The notes under the pieces were generated by a model. The model was not told the origin of the DNA and did no database searches. It saw nothing but the letters and a program-made list of their open reading frames with translations. This document shows positions 41,815 through 52,768 of a stretch of 64,000 bases of DNA, piece after piece. The stretch is from NCBI GenBank assembly GCA_030323885.1, contig CM059189.1:51185661-51249660 (forward strand), given 5' to 3'. Both the position numbers and the translations under genes were made by a program. The first letter of the stretch is position 1. Every line of letters starts with the position of its first letter. Source of the stretch: Branchipolynoe longqiensis (Eukaryota; Annelida; Polychaeta; Phyllodocida; Polynoidae).

Positions 41815-42305
41815 TAGCGTGGGTCTGGGCAGGTAGTGCAAGATGGTCGGTGGGTACCCGCCGGCTGACCCGCCTTCCGCTGGCGCTGGTCCTGGGCAGG
41901 TAGCGCAAAATGGCCGGCAGGTACCGCTGGCAGTGGTCCCGGGCAGGTAGAGTAAAATGGCCGGCGGGTACCCGCATGCCGACCTGATCAGTCTGGCAGT
42001 GGTCCCAGGCAGGTAGCGCAAAATGGCGGGTGGGTACCCGCCTGCCGACCCACCTCCCACTGGCGCTGGTCCCGCCCGGGCAGGTAGCGCAAAATGGCGG
42101 GTGGGTACCCGCCTGCCGACCCACCTCCCACTGGCGCTGGTCCCGGGCAGGTAGCGCAAAATGGTGGGTGGGTACCCGCCTGCTGACCCACCTCCCACTG
42201 GCGCTGGTCCCGCCCGGGCAGGTAGCGCAAAATGGCGGGTGGGTACCCGCATGCCGACCCGCCTCCCACTGGCGCTGGTCCCGGGTGGGTAGTGCAAAAT
42301 GGCCG
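41815..42305. repeat. 67/71-bp minisatellite, about 7 units
   Basis: The unit contains GGTAGCGCAAAATGGCGGGT, GGGTACCCGCCTGCCGACCC and CTCCCACTGGCGCTGGTCCC. Units alternate between about 67 bp and 71 bp through presence or absence of CGCCC after GGTCC. Frames stay open on both strands, giving up to 228 residues on the minus strand. I see no evidence for a real protein. Confidence 0.9.
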
Positions 42306-42817
42306 GCCACCCACGGACTCGTTCTGGTTACTTGGTTACCGTAGCATAGTGGTACATTTTCAAACTGTATAATTTCCACAATTTTTTCTCCTTTTGCGTG
42401 TATAATAATGGTAATAATTAACATTAATCATAGATAATCATATCCACACCTTTTTTCCTCCCTTTACTTTTCTTCTTCTTAATTTAAATCCAGTTAAATA
42501 TCGCATTAAGTATTTTCCAGATCATCACTTTGAGTGTAACATGGAGCCGTCTTTTGTGTGCTTTATCATTTGACCTAGCAGGTGATGAAGTGAAATATTA
42601 ATTTGAAGCAAACAACAACAACAGAAGCAATCCTCGCCATCCTGGGTTGGCTAGACACAACTATCTATCTATACACATTAGCTGCAGTGTTTGCAACAGG
42701 ATCTTTTTTTCCTCACAGCGTCGCGGGTCGTGAGCAGGGAATTGGGTAGCGAGTTAATTTATTATACATTTATTGGGTTAATGAGCTAATATAATTATTG
42801 AAATGATATACTGGGAA

Positions 42818-43110
42818 TGGGACGTAGCTCAGGCGGTAGCGTGTCCACCTCTGAAGGTGTTGGTCATCTGATCAACCCTGCTCAGTGAACCCATTTGCAG
42901 TTTTGGCTATTTTCTGTTCCAACCAGTGGTCCACAACTGGTTTATCAAAGGCTGTGGTATGTGCTGTCCTGTCTGTGGGAAAGTGCATATAAAAGACCCC
43001 TTGCTGCTTATCGGAAAGACAAATGTCAGAATGACTATGTTTGATGTCCAATAGCAGATGGTCAAAATCAATGCGCTCTAGATGCGTCGTTAAATATACC
43101 AAGCTTTCCT
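42818..43110 (+). mobile_element. SINE family F, full length
   Basis: The head GGGACGTAGCTCAGGCGGTA is followed by CCAGTGGTCCACAACTGGTT, GTGGTATGTGCTGTCCTGTC, GTGCATATAAAAGACCCC and the end GCGCTCTAGATGCGTCGTTAA. It lacks about 40 bp present at 19,150-19,185 (GTAGCCTATGTGG to CCTCCAAAG). Confidence 0.88.
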
Positions 43111-43554
43111 CTTCTTTTTTTAACCTAGCCCATAAATATCAGCGAGGCAGCCTGAATGGACAGGAACTTAGCTTCCCGATTTGTTTGTGCATCGACCCGG
43201 TACCGCTAAACTAAAAAAACAACAACAAAAGAATTAAAAAAAGAATACCTGGTGAACACCCTAAGCCGTGATCGCCTCTTGTATGAAGTCTGTTTCCTGT
43301 AGTGTTGACTATTTCTCAGTTTGTCGTCTCCTCATTGTGTGTCGCGGCGTGTTAGGAGCAGATGGTGTATCTCTAATTAATGTAAATATTATTTATTGGG
43401 TTCCCCGGTTCCCCGCGTGGGGCGCTGTAGTCAATGTGTACAAGGTGCAACAGGTTCCTCTTTTTCCATTTCCATGTTGTGGCTGTGTGGTGGATAATAA
43501 AGATTCAAATATACATAATTATGGTGTCCTCTTTTTCATATTTATATCAACATG

Positions 43555-43899
43555 CAAGGATGAAATATTTCCGCCATTTTAGGTATTTACAAACAAACAT
43601 TAAAAATGCCAAGGAATTTGGATGTATATATGACAATAATTGGGTTCAAATCCAGTACATATATGACCTGAGATGTTGGTAGAACAGAAAACCCAAGCAA
43701 GAACAAGTTAGATATGGATGATAAAATTGAGCCAACAAGGATAGTTGAAACCTGACTTCCGGCATTTTCCCATGATTCTCTGACAGTGCTGATCCTAAAG
43801 GGGGGGGGGGGGGCGGTAATCCGCGTTTTCGCAGAAATTCGCCATTGGTATAATAACCTGGATTTCCGCGATTTTTAATGGAGACCACTTTCATCCCTG
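43555..43899 (-). mobile_element. hAT-like CAGGGATGAAAG element
   Basis: The left end CAAGGATGAAATATTTCCGC and right end GACCACTTTCATCCCTG are an imperfect inverted pair. The interior is collinear with 18,368-18,732 (TTGGGTTCRAATCC, GGTAGAACAGAAAACCCAAG, ACCTGACTTCCGGCATTTTC). No clear target duplication here. Confidence 0.72.
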
Positions 43900-44075
43900 A
43901 ATATAGTATATCCAACTAATACTGCTAATATAATGCTAAAAGCGTAGTCTTTTTAAAAGTTATTTTTCGGAACTTGCTGAATAAATGAAAATTAACCGAT
44001 GTAAAAATAAAGGAACTGTCCGCCATGTTACTTAGTAAGTGTATAAGCTAATATGTATAAGGGGAGTGCATCTAT

Positions 44076-44670
44076 AGCCGTGTTCACACGGGCAATGTAA
44101 ATCGATTCGTAGAAATCGACTTGCCTAGTTCGGCTTACATTTCTCGTGTGAACGGGCGTCTGAATTGAATTAGGGCTGAATCGATTCGTGTGATGCGGAT
44201 ACTGTAAACCACCTGTGGAGGTCGATTACGTAAGGCGATTTCTCTGATTCGATTTATTTTGCCCATGTGGACGCACTGAGGCGGATTAAGCACCTCACAC
44301 GCATGCGCAGTCGACACCTCAGTTTGTTGACTTTCCGGTCGATCAAAAGCGCATATTATATAATTTAATTAATGAAACCGCTATCTATGCACAGATATTG
44401 TTTTCATGATTTATTTTTAGGGTTTCACTGCCCAGCAGAAGTTTTGACCGTTCCAAACCAATACGCTTCAATCCATACATATCTAGGTCGAACCCACACT
44501 CTCTAGTGCCGACATCGACAAACCCAAACTGGCGCTGGTTAGTATCGACTTGCTCATGCGCAGATTTCGATTTCCGGCCCAAGTACTGCCCGTGTGAACG
44601 GATGGCTAATTCGCCTCACCTGATTCGATTTGCCTGATTCGCCTCACATTTTGCCCGTGTGAACACGGCT
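44076..44670. mobile_element. MITE with AGCCGTGTTCACACGGGCAA ends, TAT duplication
   Basis: The right end TTGCCCGTGTGAACACGGCT is the exact inverse of the left over 20 bp. TAT lies immediately outside both ends (44,073-44,075 and 44,671-44,673). The interior holds repeated GATTCG/CGAATC words and GTGTGAACGG near both ends. A 3-bp duplication and G/C-rich ends suggest the PIF/Harbinger group. No transposase. Confidence 0.85.
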
Positions 44671-44683
44671 TATGTAGGCACAC

Positions 44684-44868
44684 CAAAAACTCTGACACCA
44701 CAAGCTTTCTGTAGTAACGGGTTCTCTTAAATTGACTCAGCATTCCCTTCCATGTGGCAACACATGTTTAATAAATGCATCAGCGTTTAAGTTAAATATG
44801 GAGAATCAAATCTAGATAATTGTTTTCGTTTTAAAAAGTTCATGCTTCATCGGACTATGCAACTTTAA
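44684..44868 (-). mobile_element. TTAA-flanked MITE, half copy
   Basis: It begins inside the element (AAAACTCTGACACCACAAGC) and ends CATCGGACTATGCAACTTTAA. The other half is not found on the far side of the adjacent 44,076-44,670 element, so this is a true truncation, not a split copy. Confidence 0.8.
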
Positions 44869-45374
44869 AGGTGATTTATTTGGGTCGGTGTGTGTGTGGG
44901 GGGGGGGGGGAGTAGAAAATATGTGGAGAACATTCGATTTGTCTTGTGGGGAACCTATTTTCCAAACATGAATTTATAGTCTAGAACACAAAGAAGCTTT
45001 TCATGTATGTGAGTAGGCCTATTTTCCAAATGGATTCAGAAAGAGAGATATTGGTCTATTTACCACATTAAATAGTTATCTGTAACGAAAAAGGCTCTTA
45101 AATAAACAATGCCCTTGTAAAGCTTACCGCTGTAAATAATAATTTGGCGGGAGGAGGGACTATTAATATTATCTAATTCAGCTAAATGAAAGATTACATT
45201 TGTTTTGTTTTTTGTTAAGCTGTCTTTAGGGACCGTCCATTTCACATCAGTAGCCACTCATACTATAATAAACACGATGAACTGGTTGGTGGGTACGAAT
45301 TCGCTATAATAGTTCAAACATTAGCCACCAGGTGGCACCACCATCCGGACCACAGACGCGCCTGTACGAAACCA

Positions 45375-45993
45375 GAGAGCGTGTATATAAACAGATGAGA
45401 GGGACAACTCCCGTGAAAATATGTAACACAGGCTGCAGTGGCGATCCTGGCGGTTATTGTTGAACAAGCCTTGAGTTTGCCGGTACGCTCAGTGCAAAAC
45501 ATTAATTTTCTTAAAAGATTAATAGAAATCCAGAACCCTAACCATATAAATTCATTATAATCTTGTTGGTAAACATGTTTTCTATATGTGTAGTAAGCGG
45601 CTTGTTTCTATTTGGTGTAGTTTTAGAGATATTTCACTTTTTCTGTAGGAAGATTGCACACGACCATTGATAATGCCTTGAGTTTGCCGTACGCGTAGTG
45701 AAAAACGGCAGTTTTATTCCAAATTAATAGAAATCCAGAACCCTAACCATATCAATTTGATATAATCTTGTTGGTAAACATGTTTTCTATGTGTATTCCA
45801 ATCAGTTTGTTTCTAGGTGTTGTAGTTTTAGAGATATTTAACGTTTTCTGTATGAAGATTGCTCACTGCCATTGACAATGCCTTGAGTTTGCCCATTTGT
45901 TCAACAACCACCACTTGGAGCGCCACAGTCGGCAGCTGTTACAGGGTCTAGTATGAAAGTTGTCCCTCTCATCTGTTTATATACACGCTCTCT
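45375..45993. mobile_element. Inverted-repeat element carrying tandem 205-bp repeats (family H)
   Basis: 35-bp inverted ends: GAGAGCGTGTATATAAACAG at 45,375 and its inverse at 45,974-45,993. Between them, CCTTGAGTTTGCC occurs at 45,469, 45,676 and 45,881, marking two full monomers of about 205 bp and a partial third. The monomers are inverted relative to 26,555-26,768 and 56,371-56,560. Confidence 0.75.
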
Positions 45994-46401
45994 GACGAAA
46001 CTACGGCGGTGTCTTATTTGTAGGGACTGTAGTCATTTCTGCAGTAATCTCTGTGACATGGCTGCTAAACTACTGGACATAGACCCATGAATTTGCAATG
46101 AAGGGTGCTAAATATATAGTTCAGCTGCTTAGCTATCACATCCTATGCTTAGAGTAAAGAATTGATTAAATCATGTAAATTAATAGGCTTTAAGAGTCTA
46201 ATATTAACTTAAAGATCCTCTTCTCGCTGATCTAGCCCCTCAGCTCGTTATGGCAACAAAAGAAAAATAATTTGGCACACATATATGTAGGTCGACGGTG
46301 CCCTGAAGTCATATAATTGTGGGCGTCCTCTCCTCTGTCTATCCAGCCTTCTCTTAAATGCTTCTACCGTTGGTGATTCAACCACTTGGTCCGAGAGAGA
46401 T

Positions 46402-46516
46402 GAGTGTAATGATTGAGTGGGAAGTAGGCCATGGTGCCAGAAACCCGGACTCCCAGTGGGGCAGCCCTATGAATATGAAGCTGTCATGAGTGCATACTGT
46501 AAGAAGTCGTTACCTA
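46402..46516 (+). mobile_element. SINE A/B body fragment
   Basis: GTAATGATTGAGTGGGAAGT, CTCCCAGTGGGGCAGCCCTA and GTCATGAGTGCATACTGTAA. Head and tail are missing. Confidence 0.7.
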
Positions 46517-47362
46517 GGCAATGTACATTTACATGATTAACTTAAATTGGTAGACCCTATAAGTAGGCTATAACTGGTTACTTTCGATATTCAAAAGTTT
46601 GTTAACAGTGTATGATTTTGAGGGTTTTTTCAGCAATTATTATTTCATCAGTAGCTTCTAAAGAGCAGCAAATTCCTTGTAAAGATCTACTTTCTTCCAC
46701 AACTAATTCACAGCGCCATATATGAGCTCACCACCGAATTATGTTACCCATGTACTGCTTTGCTTCCGTATTTCTAGTTACAAATTAGATGTATCATGAA
46801 CGTATATGTAAGATTTAGTATTTTTTAAAGAAGGAAAATCCAATGTTTTCATATTTATTACAAATAATGCTGATAAGTGTACATACAATGAAACTTTAGA
46901 TCGATTAAAAAATAGTAAACCTACCAGGTATTACTTCTTTTTCACAATGACAAACGCACATTCTCCCTGTAAACCTCGTTTTCACTCAATTTTAGTTGTG
47001 ATATTTCCAGTTTCAGGTTGAAACTTAGTGGCATTTCTCTATAATTCACTAATACAGCCACCAAAGAAAAGGTACAAATTACACAATATTTCGTTTAAAT
47101 GCCACATATAACCAGTATATTCTCTCTTTTTTTTTAAACTGTCCGTTTTATTCAATCTGATTTAACATTAACAATAAAATATGGAACTCTTGCATGCTTT
47201 TGAAGCATGCTCGAGCCTGGCCCCACGTGAGGTTTGAACGCCAAGAACTGATATCAATTCCTCTTGCGCAAATGAGGAACACCTTTATTTATTAGAGGGG
47301 GGATGGTGGGGGGGGGGGGCATTTTTTCCACTCAGGGACAATGCCAATGTGAGGTGAATCCC
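46517..47362. other. Unassigned intergenic DNA
   Basis: AT-rich; no exon found. The word TTGCATGCTTTTGAAGCATGCTCGAGCC near 47,190 contains a short hairpin but has no recognised context. Confidence 0.4.
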
Positions 47363-47590
47363 CATATTAAAGGGGACCAGTATAGACCGCAAAGACCGGA
47401 ACTGGACTCCGACAAATGCTCTCCAAGCACACACTTTGTTTGTGTAACTGAATATGTGGAGGGAGAGTGCCACAATGGCTAGCATGCGAGTGCAACCTAA
47501 AGGGGTTCCCCGGTGTTCCCCGATATGTAGGAAACCATATTAGGTGATGTGAGGAGCGAATCCCGCCTGTAACGTCATTCATATATTACA
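47363..47590 (-). mobile_element. Diverged copy of the 51,358/62,140 TTAA element
   Basis: TTAAAGGGGACCAGTATAGA at the left matches the inverse of the right end at 51,910. CTCCGACAAATGCTCTCCAAGCA and GGGGTTCCCCGGTGTTCCCC are shared. The rest is diverged and the far end is not recognised. Confidence 0.65.
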
Positions 47591-47616
47591 TTGCAAGTTT
47601 GTCATCTCAGTGGGAA

Positions 47617-48319
47617 ATTCACCCTATTCACGCGTGACCTAATTAGGCATCAGAATGAGGCTGAGTAAGCGTCGGTATTGGAAATGGCCATAAGACACTA
47701 CTGTGTGCCGATGTGTATGAACCACATAAATTAAAGGAGTAATATTTGAAGATATTAACTTTTGAAAATATCATAATCATTTTTTGTTACCTTTTTTTCT
47801 ATTTATTGGTCAATTTTCAGTGATGATCAGATGCATTTCAGTGGGCAATGTCAACAAAGTCACTCACCATGGCTGCCAATCTTTTCTTAAATTCAAAATT
47901 GCATAACTTTCTTAACATAGATATATTTTAACCCTTTTAAAGCTTTTATTAATTTGTAATTACTAAGATTAGTTGTTTAACTGTGTTGCACAGATAGCTA
48001 CGCTGACAGTGCTGCATTACATGATACCACCATAACTATGCAGACTTGGAAGTTGACAGTCACATTGTAGTTAAAGAATGGGAAAAATCACCATGCAATG
48101 GTCACCCAATCTTTGTGAAAATTGGCCAATAGATAGAAAACAGGTATGCAAAGATGGAATATGTTACTTTAAAAAATGAATACTCTCAAATTTCAGTGAT
48201 TTCGAGAGGTTTTGGTCGACAAAAAAGTATTCACATCACTTTACATACAGCGGTGCTTCACAGATGCGTAACTGCCCTCGGTTTGGTTTCAACATGGCCG
48301 CGGCGTGAATAGGGTGAAT
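47617..48319. mobile_element. MITE with ATTCACCCTATTCACGC ends
   Basis: The left end ATTCACCCTATTCACGC (47,617) and right end GCGTGAATAGGGTGAAT (48,303) are a perfect 17-bp inverted pair enclosing about 670 bp of AT-rich DNA. No open frame of note. Only one copy is in the window, so its family status is inferred. Confidence 0.7.
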
Positions 48320-48942
48320 ACCAGACGACTTTACGACATCAGTTTTTTGTCAAATCGCCCCCCCCCCCTCTAGATGTCACTAGTATTGAAATAACCATAA
48401 TGTGGTGCTTTAATATTGATGTTCATCACTTTTCTCACTGGTCTAATACAGCGTTGAATTGACGCTGCGGAACATCTGGAAGAAGCATTGACACAGGTTG
48501 TTGTCAAACTTTGAATGGGTTTTGTGTGTGTGCGTTTAAAAGACAATTATTAAATCTCAACAACATTGATCAAATATAGACAGATTTCCTTGTATCTCAT
48601 ACATAACTCAACAGAGCATCCACTGAATCATGCCCAGACAATGTCATTAACAAGACCTAGGTGTTTATTTACTAGAAGCGGTTAAACTGATATATATACC
48701 TATTCATAAATAGAACCTACCAGGGCAACAAGAAACAACAAAAACACAAATTCACAGAAATAAAATTCAATGTGTCCCTCGGACATTGCAGTATTGTTTA
48801 CCAAACAATAAAACTAGACATGGAATGAAGTGACAAATAAATAAGTGCTGGGAGATGATACTGGAACCAAACAATTAGCAGTTGTTGTGATGGTACTGGA
48901 ACCAAACAATTAGCAGTTGTTGACAGGAAATATTACCATATG

Positions 48943-49193
48943 TTAAAGCTGCATAGTCCAGTGAAAACATCGAATTTTCAAAACCAAAGCAATTATCTAG
49001 ATTTAATTCTACATATCTAACCTGGGTACTGATGCATTTATTAAACATTTGTCGCCACATAGAAAGGAATACTGATACAATATAATAGAACCTGTTACTG
49101 CAGAAGTCTATGGTGATATTTGAAATTCAAACATGGAAAATTAGTTTCGGCAAGCACGCCGAAACTATGACACCATAGGCTTCAGCAGTAACA
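48943..49193 (+). mobile_element. TTAA-flanked MITE, 3' half replaced by an inverted piece
   Basis: It starts TTAAAGCTGCATAGTCCAGT and is normal up to GAAGTCTATGGTG (49,113), then turns back through GATATTTGAAATTCAAACAT and GACACCATAGGCTTCAGCAG to 49,193. The fold-back means it lacks the normal right end. Confidence 0.75.
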
Positions 49194-49418
49194 CTATGGA
49201 CGAGTGAAAATTGTCGCTTATTTCTATCACTGAATCATAACCGCACCTGGCTACACCATACAGGCAAAAAACATACAATTTAACGTAGTCATGATAAACC
49301 ACCAAACGCTTTACATGGCACACCAGGAACAGAAAAGGACATTTGTAACTAACATTGGTGGTGAAGATGTTAATGTACATGTGACAGAGAGAACTAATAT
49401 TTATTCATATATATATCA

Positions 49419-49538
49419 TGGAACATTTTGTTAGGTATCATGTTGTGAATCGTGATACAAATTATGTAGATCACTAATCAATTTCCAAATTGATTAGCAA
49501 TTGTTGCTCATCAAAATTTTCAAAACAAAAATGTTCCC
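49419..49538. mobile_element. 120-bp hairpin MITE, first of a tandem pair
   Basis: The ends GGAACATTTTGTT and AACAAAAATGTTCCC are inverted. The centre CTAATCAATTTCCAAATTGA is a second palindrome, so most of the element can fold. Near-identical to 49,558-49,676. Confidence 0.85.
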
Positions 49539-49557
49539 TGTGTAACGTGTACACACC

Positions 49558-49676
49558 GGGAACATTTTGTTTGGTATCATGTCACAAATCACAATACAAG
49601 TTATGTAGATCGCTAATCAATTTCCAAATTGATTAGCAATGATTGTTAATCAAAATTTTCAAAACAAAATGTTCCC
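49558..49676. mobile_element. 119-bp hairpin MITE, second of a tandem pair
   Basis: GGGAACATTTTGTTTGGTAT to AAACAAAATGTTCCC, in the same order as the first unit and 19 bp away. The spacer is TGTGTAACGTGTACACACC, itself partly palindromic. Confidence 0.85.
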
Positions 49677-49980
49677 TGTATATATAACTAAGATAGCTAA
49701 GGCAACATCGGGAATAATAACGACACAGTAGGAAACATATAACCATGTCTTGAAGTAACCAGTTCACAAATATATACAAATATCATCTGAGGTAACTAAC
49801 TAGTTTACGAACTCAGCAATGCCTAAGGAAATGTTGCCCTAATTCAATAGATATAAATTATTTAAAAAAAGTCAAAGCCAGATTTATTATAAATCGCAGA
49901 TGCTCAACTCAAATCAGTTCCTATTTTTTTCGTTACTGATTGTCAAAGCATTCGAAAACTAATTTCTTGTTGCTGCCAAA

Positions 49981-50228
49981 CAGGGTTCATACAAAAGGTT
50001 GGCCAATGGAGTCAAGAATATTCAAGAACATTTTCAAGGAGACGCACGTTTTTACATCAAAATGTTGAGTGAACTAAGCTGGCGAGCAGGAAGGGAAAAG
50101 GGAAGGGGAGGGTGGAGGGGGAAGGGGAGGGGGAAGGGGGAAGGGGGAAGGGGGAATTTAAGAACACTCAAGAACATACAGTTAAATTCAAGAACATTCA
50201 AGACTTTCAGCAACATGCACAAACCCTG
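49981..50228. mobile_element. hAT MITE with a perfect 8-bp target duplication
   Basis: CTGCCAAA lies immediately before (49,973-49,980) and after (50,229-50,236) the element. The ends CAGGGTTCATACAAA and ATGCACAAACCCTG fit hAT termini. TTCAAGAACATTCAAG words occur on both sides of a GGGGAAGGGGG tract (50,090-50,155). 248 bp, no transposase. Confidence 0.9.
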
Positions 50229-50507
50229 CTGCCAAACTTCTTTTTTTTTCGTGTGTGTGTGATGAATTTATTTACCCTGTTCATAACAGATAAGTGTTTT
50301 CACCGCTTGGCACCACTAATCCAATTTGATTCAAATCTTTTGAATTTTGTTTTAGTAATAATTTTGGGGGGTTGGTTTGGTTTCCAAATAAATGATTCCA
50401 TTTTTTTTTTTTTAAGACAGAATTGTCATGGGGAAAGGTTTTTAACTTAATTTGCACATAGTACAATGTATATTCAACTTTGTATTAAAAAGGGATTTGG
50501 ATATTGG

Positions 50508-50548
50508 GATGTATACCCTAGCAACATGTAAGGTCATATCAGGATGGT
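50508..50548 (-). mobile_element. SINE A/B tail fragment
   Basis: GTATACCCTAGCAACATGTA then AGGTCATATCAGGATGG; nothing else of the SINE remains. Confidence 0.65.
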
Positions 50549-51355
50549 TAAAGGGAAAGACAGCGCTCACTGGGTGGGGGGTGACTCAATTTGCGCAAAA
50601 CACCATGTATTTGCTGGGTGGCTGGTTACTCATGACACAGCAGCCACCAACCACGCTAGGAGGCACGACATGAATGACAAAACTCATGTCATGTCAGAAC
50701 ATATAGGATCTTCATCCTCAGGAACTCCTAAGGAAATTCCCGACGACCCGCCCCAAGGCACATTGTTTATCCAGCCCTCTGAAAGTACTGGGAAGTGGTT
50801 ATTGGGGGAATCTTTGTAAAAAAAACCTCTCTAACCGACCACCTCCACAGATCAACCACTCCCCTATATCGATTGCTTAATTTGGGTCCTAAACGATCGC
50901 CCATACAATACCATTGTAACGATTTTAAAAAAACCTTAAAACCGACCACCTCCCTAAATGGACCTTTTAAAGTCGGTCCCATGGTCCGTCGATTTAGAGA
51001 GGTTTCATTCTGTATGTGTGTGTGTGTGTGTGTGTGTGTTTATATATATAGATATATATATATTAACAATTGTTTAAAATCACATACTGTTTGTACACAA
51101 AACTGTAACTAACGTAGTCTTCTTTAGAGATCATTTTGTTATCCAATTACTTGAAGCAAACCCCTCTGCCTAGACGTCATTAGTATTGAAATAAACGTAT
51201 TATGTGGTGTTTGAATATCGATGTTCATCACTTGTCTGACACAGCGTTGAATTGACCCCGGGGACCATCTGGACGAAGCATCGACACATGCTGTTGTTAA
51301 AACAGTACCTCAAACTTTGAAAGCAGATAACTGATGGCAGTGATGAACATCGATA

Positions 51356-51915
51356 TTTAAAGTCGGCAGTTATACCTCACCCAGATACAAACGAATCCAG
51401 CATCAAAAGCTCTCCAAAAATACCTTTGCTTAGTTTGTTCAGTTCATGCCACTGAACATGTGGGAGGAGAGTTGAGGTCTGTGATGTATGAATGACATCA
51501 TAGGCGGGATTCCCTCATCACATGACCTAGAGGGGTTCCCCACACACAGGGGAAGCCATGGCAACCACCAAGATGGCAGCCACAAAAAGCTCTCAATTCA
51601 ACTTTTAAAGTCTATTAATCTACATGATTTAATTAATTATTCACACACAAAGTAGCTGGTTATGATAAATAAACATTTGAACTTTATATATTTATCATTT
51701 TAGATTGCAATTTCTAACATTTCTTTCTCTATATGGTTGTGTAAAAGTGTCAGTGCTGCTGGACTAACTAAAACACAACAGAGGCAACCAATGTCAGCAC
51801 TCTCCCCCCACATATGTAGTTGCATAAACTGAAAAGCAGCAAACATATGCTTGGAGAGCATTTGTCGGAGTACGGGTAGTGTCTCAGCGACCTATAACTG
51901 GCCCCTTTAAGCACC
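51356..51915 (+). mobile_element. TTAA-flanked element, about 555 bp, pair with 62,138
   Basis: It begins TTTAAAGTCGGCAGTTATAC and ends ACCTATAACTGGCCCCTTTAA, an inverted pair with TTAA at each side. The interior is collinear with 62,138-62,694 at high identity (for example GGGGAAGCCATGGCAACCAC and TGGAGAGCATTTGTCGGAGT). No coding sequence. Confidence 0.85.
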
Positions 51916-52422
51916 ACATAGTGTTCATTTCTCACATTTCTCGGCACATTTCTAAAGTAGACATGGTCATCTAAATAACAATCAGAAATTGGGTATTTTC
52001 TTACACAGGCATTTTGGAAAAAGAGACAAGAGAAATACGACACTAGCGACAGTGGAGGCTACTGCTGGGTATATAACACTAATGGCGTATAGGAAGGAGT
52101 AAGAGTGCCCAATGCCATACAAGGAGATGTTTGAGAGGCGCCACCAACAATAAAAAGCGCAAATCTCACTTCTGGGAATGACTGCTGAATTTAATATTGT
52201 GAAGCATATGAGGGGGAAGATTTCCAGAAGATCCCCGCCCCCCAAAAAAAGAAAACTTGAAATCTGCCGACAATCTGACAATTCTCATCCCTGCATAGTC
52301 CATTGTCACTGATGGCCCTGTGAAATGAACAAACAAGGAGAGATCCGGTTTATAATTAAAAGAACACAAGTTGTGGAGTGACACAACCCCCAGGGAATTC
52401 ACAGGTCACATGTGCAAGCACC

Positions 52423-52768
52423 TTAAAGGTGCATAGTCTGATGAAAGCATAAAATTTACAAAACCAAAACAATTATCTAGATTTGATTCTACATATCTAA
52501 CTTAGATATTGGTGCACTTATTAAGCACGTGTTGCCACATAGAACGGAATACTGAGCCAACTTAATAGAACCTGTTACTACAAAAGCCTATGTTTTTGAA
52601 TGCTTGCCAAAAATTAATTTTAGATGTTTGTGCTTCAAATATCTCCAAATTTAGCCATTTAAAATATAAGTTTCTTCAAACCAAAGTGAGATAGATTATA
52701 ACAACAATTCAATATGTTTAGCTCAGAAAAATGGCCGAAACTCAAAAGCATCGGACTATGCAACTTCA
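52423..52768 (+). mobile_element. TTAA-flanked MITE, near full length
   Basis: TTAAAGGTGCATAGTCTGAT at the left and CATCGGACTATGCAACTTCA at the right (right TTAA mutated to TTCA). Interior collinear with 34,999-35,353. Confidence 0.87.

Noticed and set aside
41738..42424. Open frame of 228 residues on the minus strand
   Set aside because: It is produced by the 67/71-bp minisatellite; alternative frames on both strands are also open.
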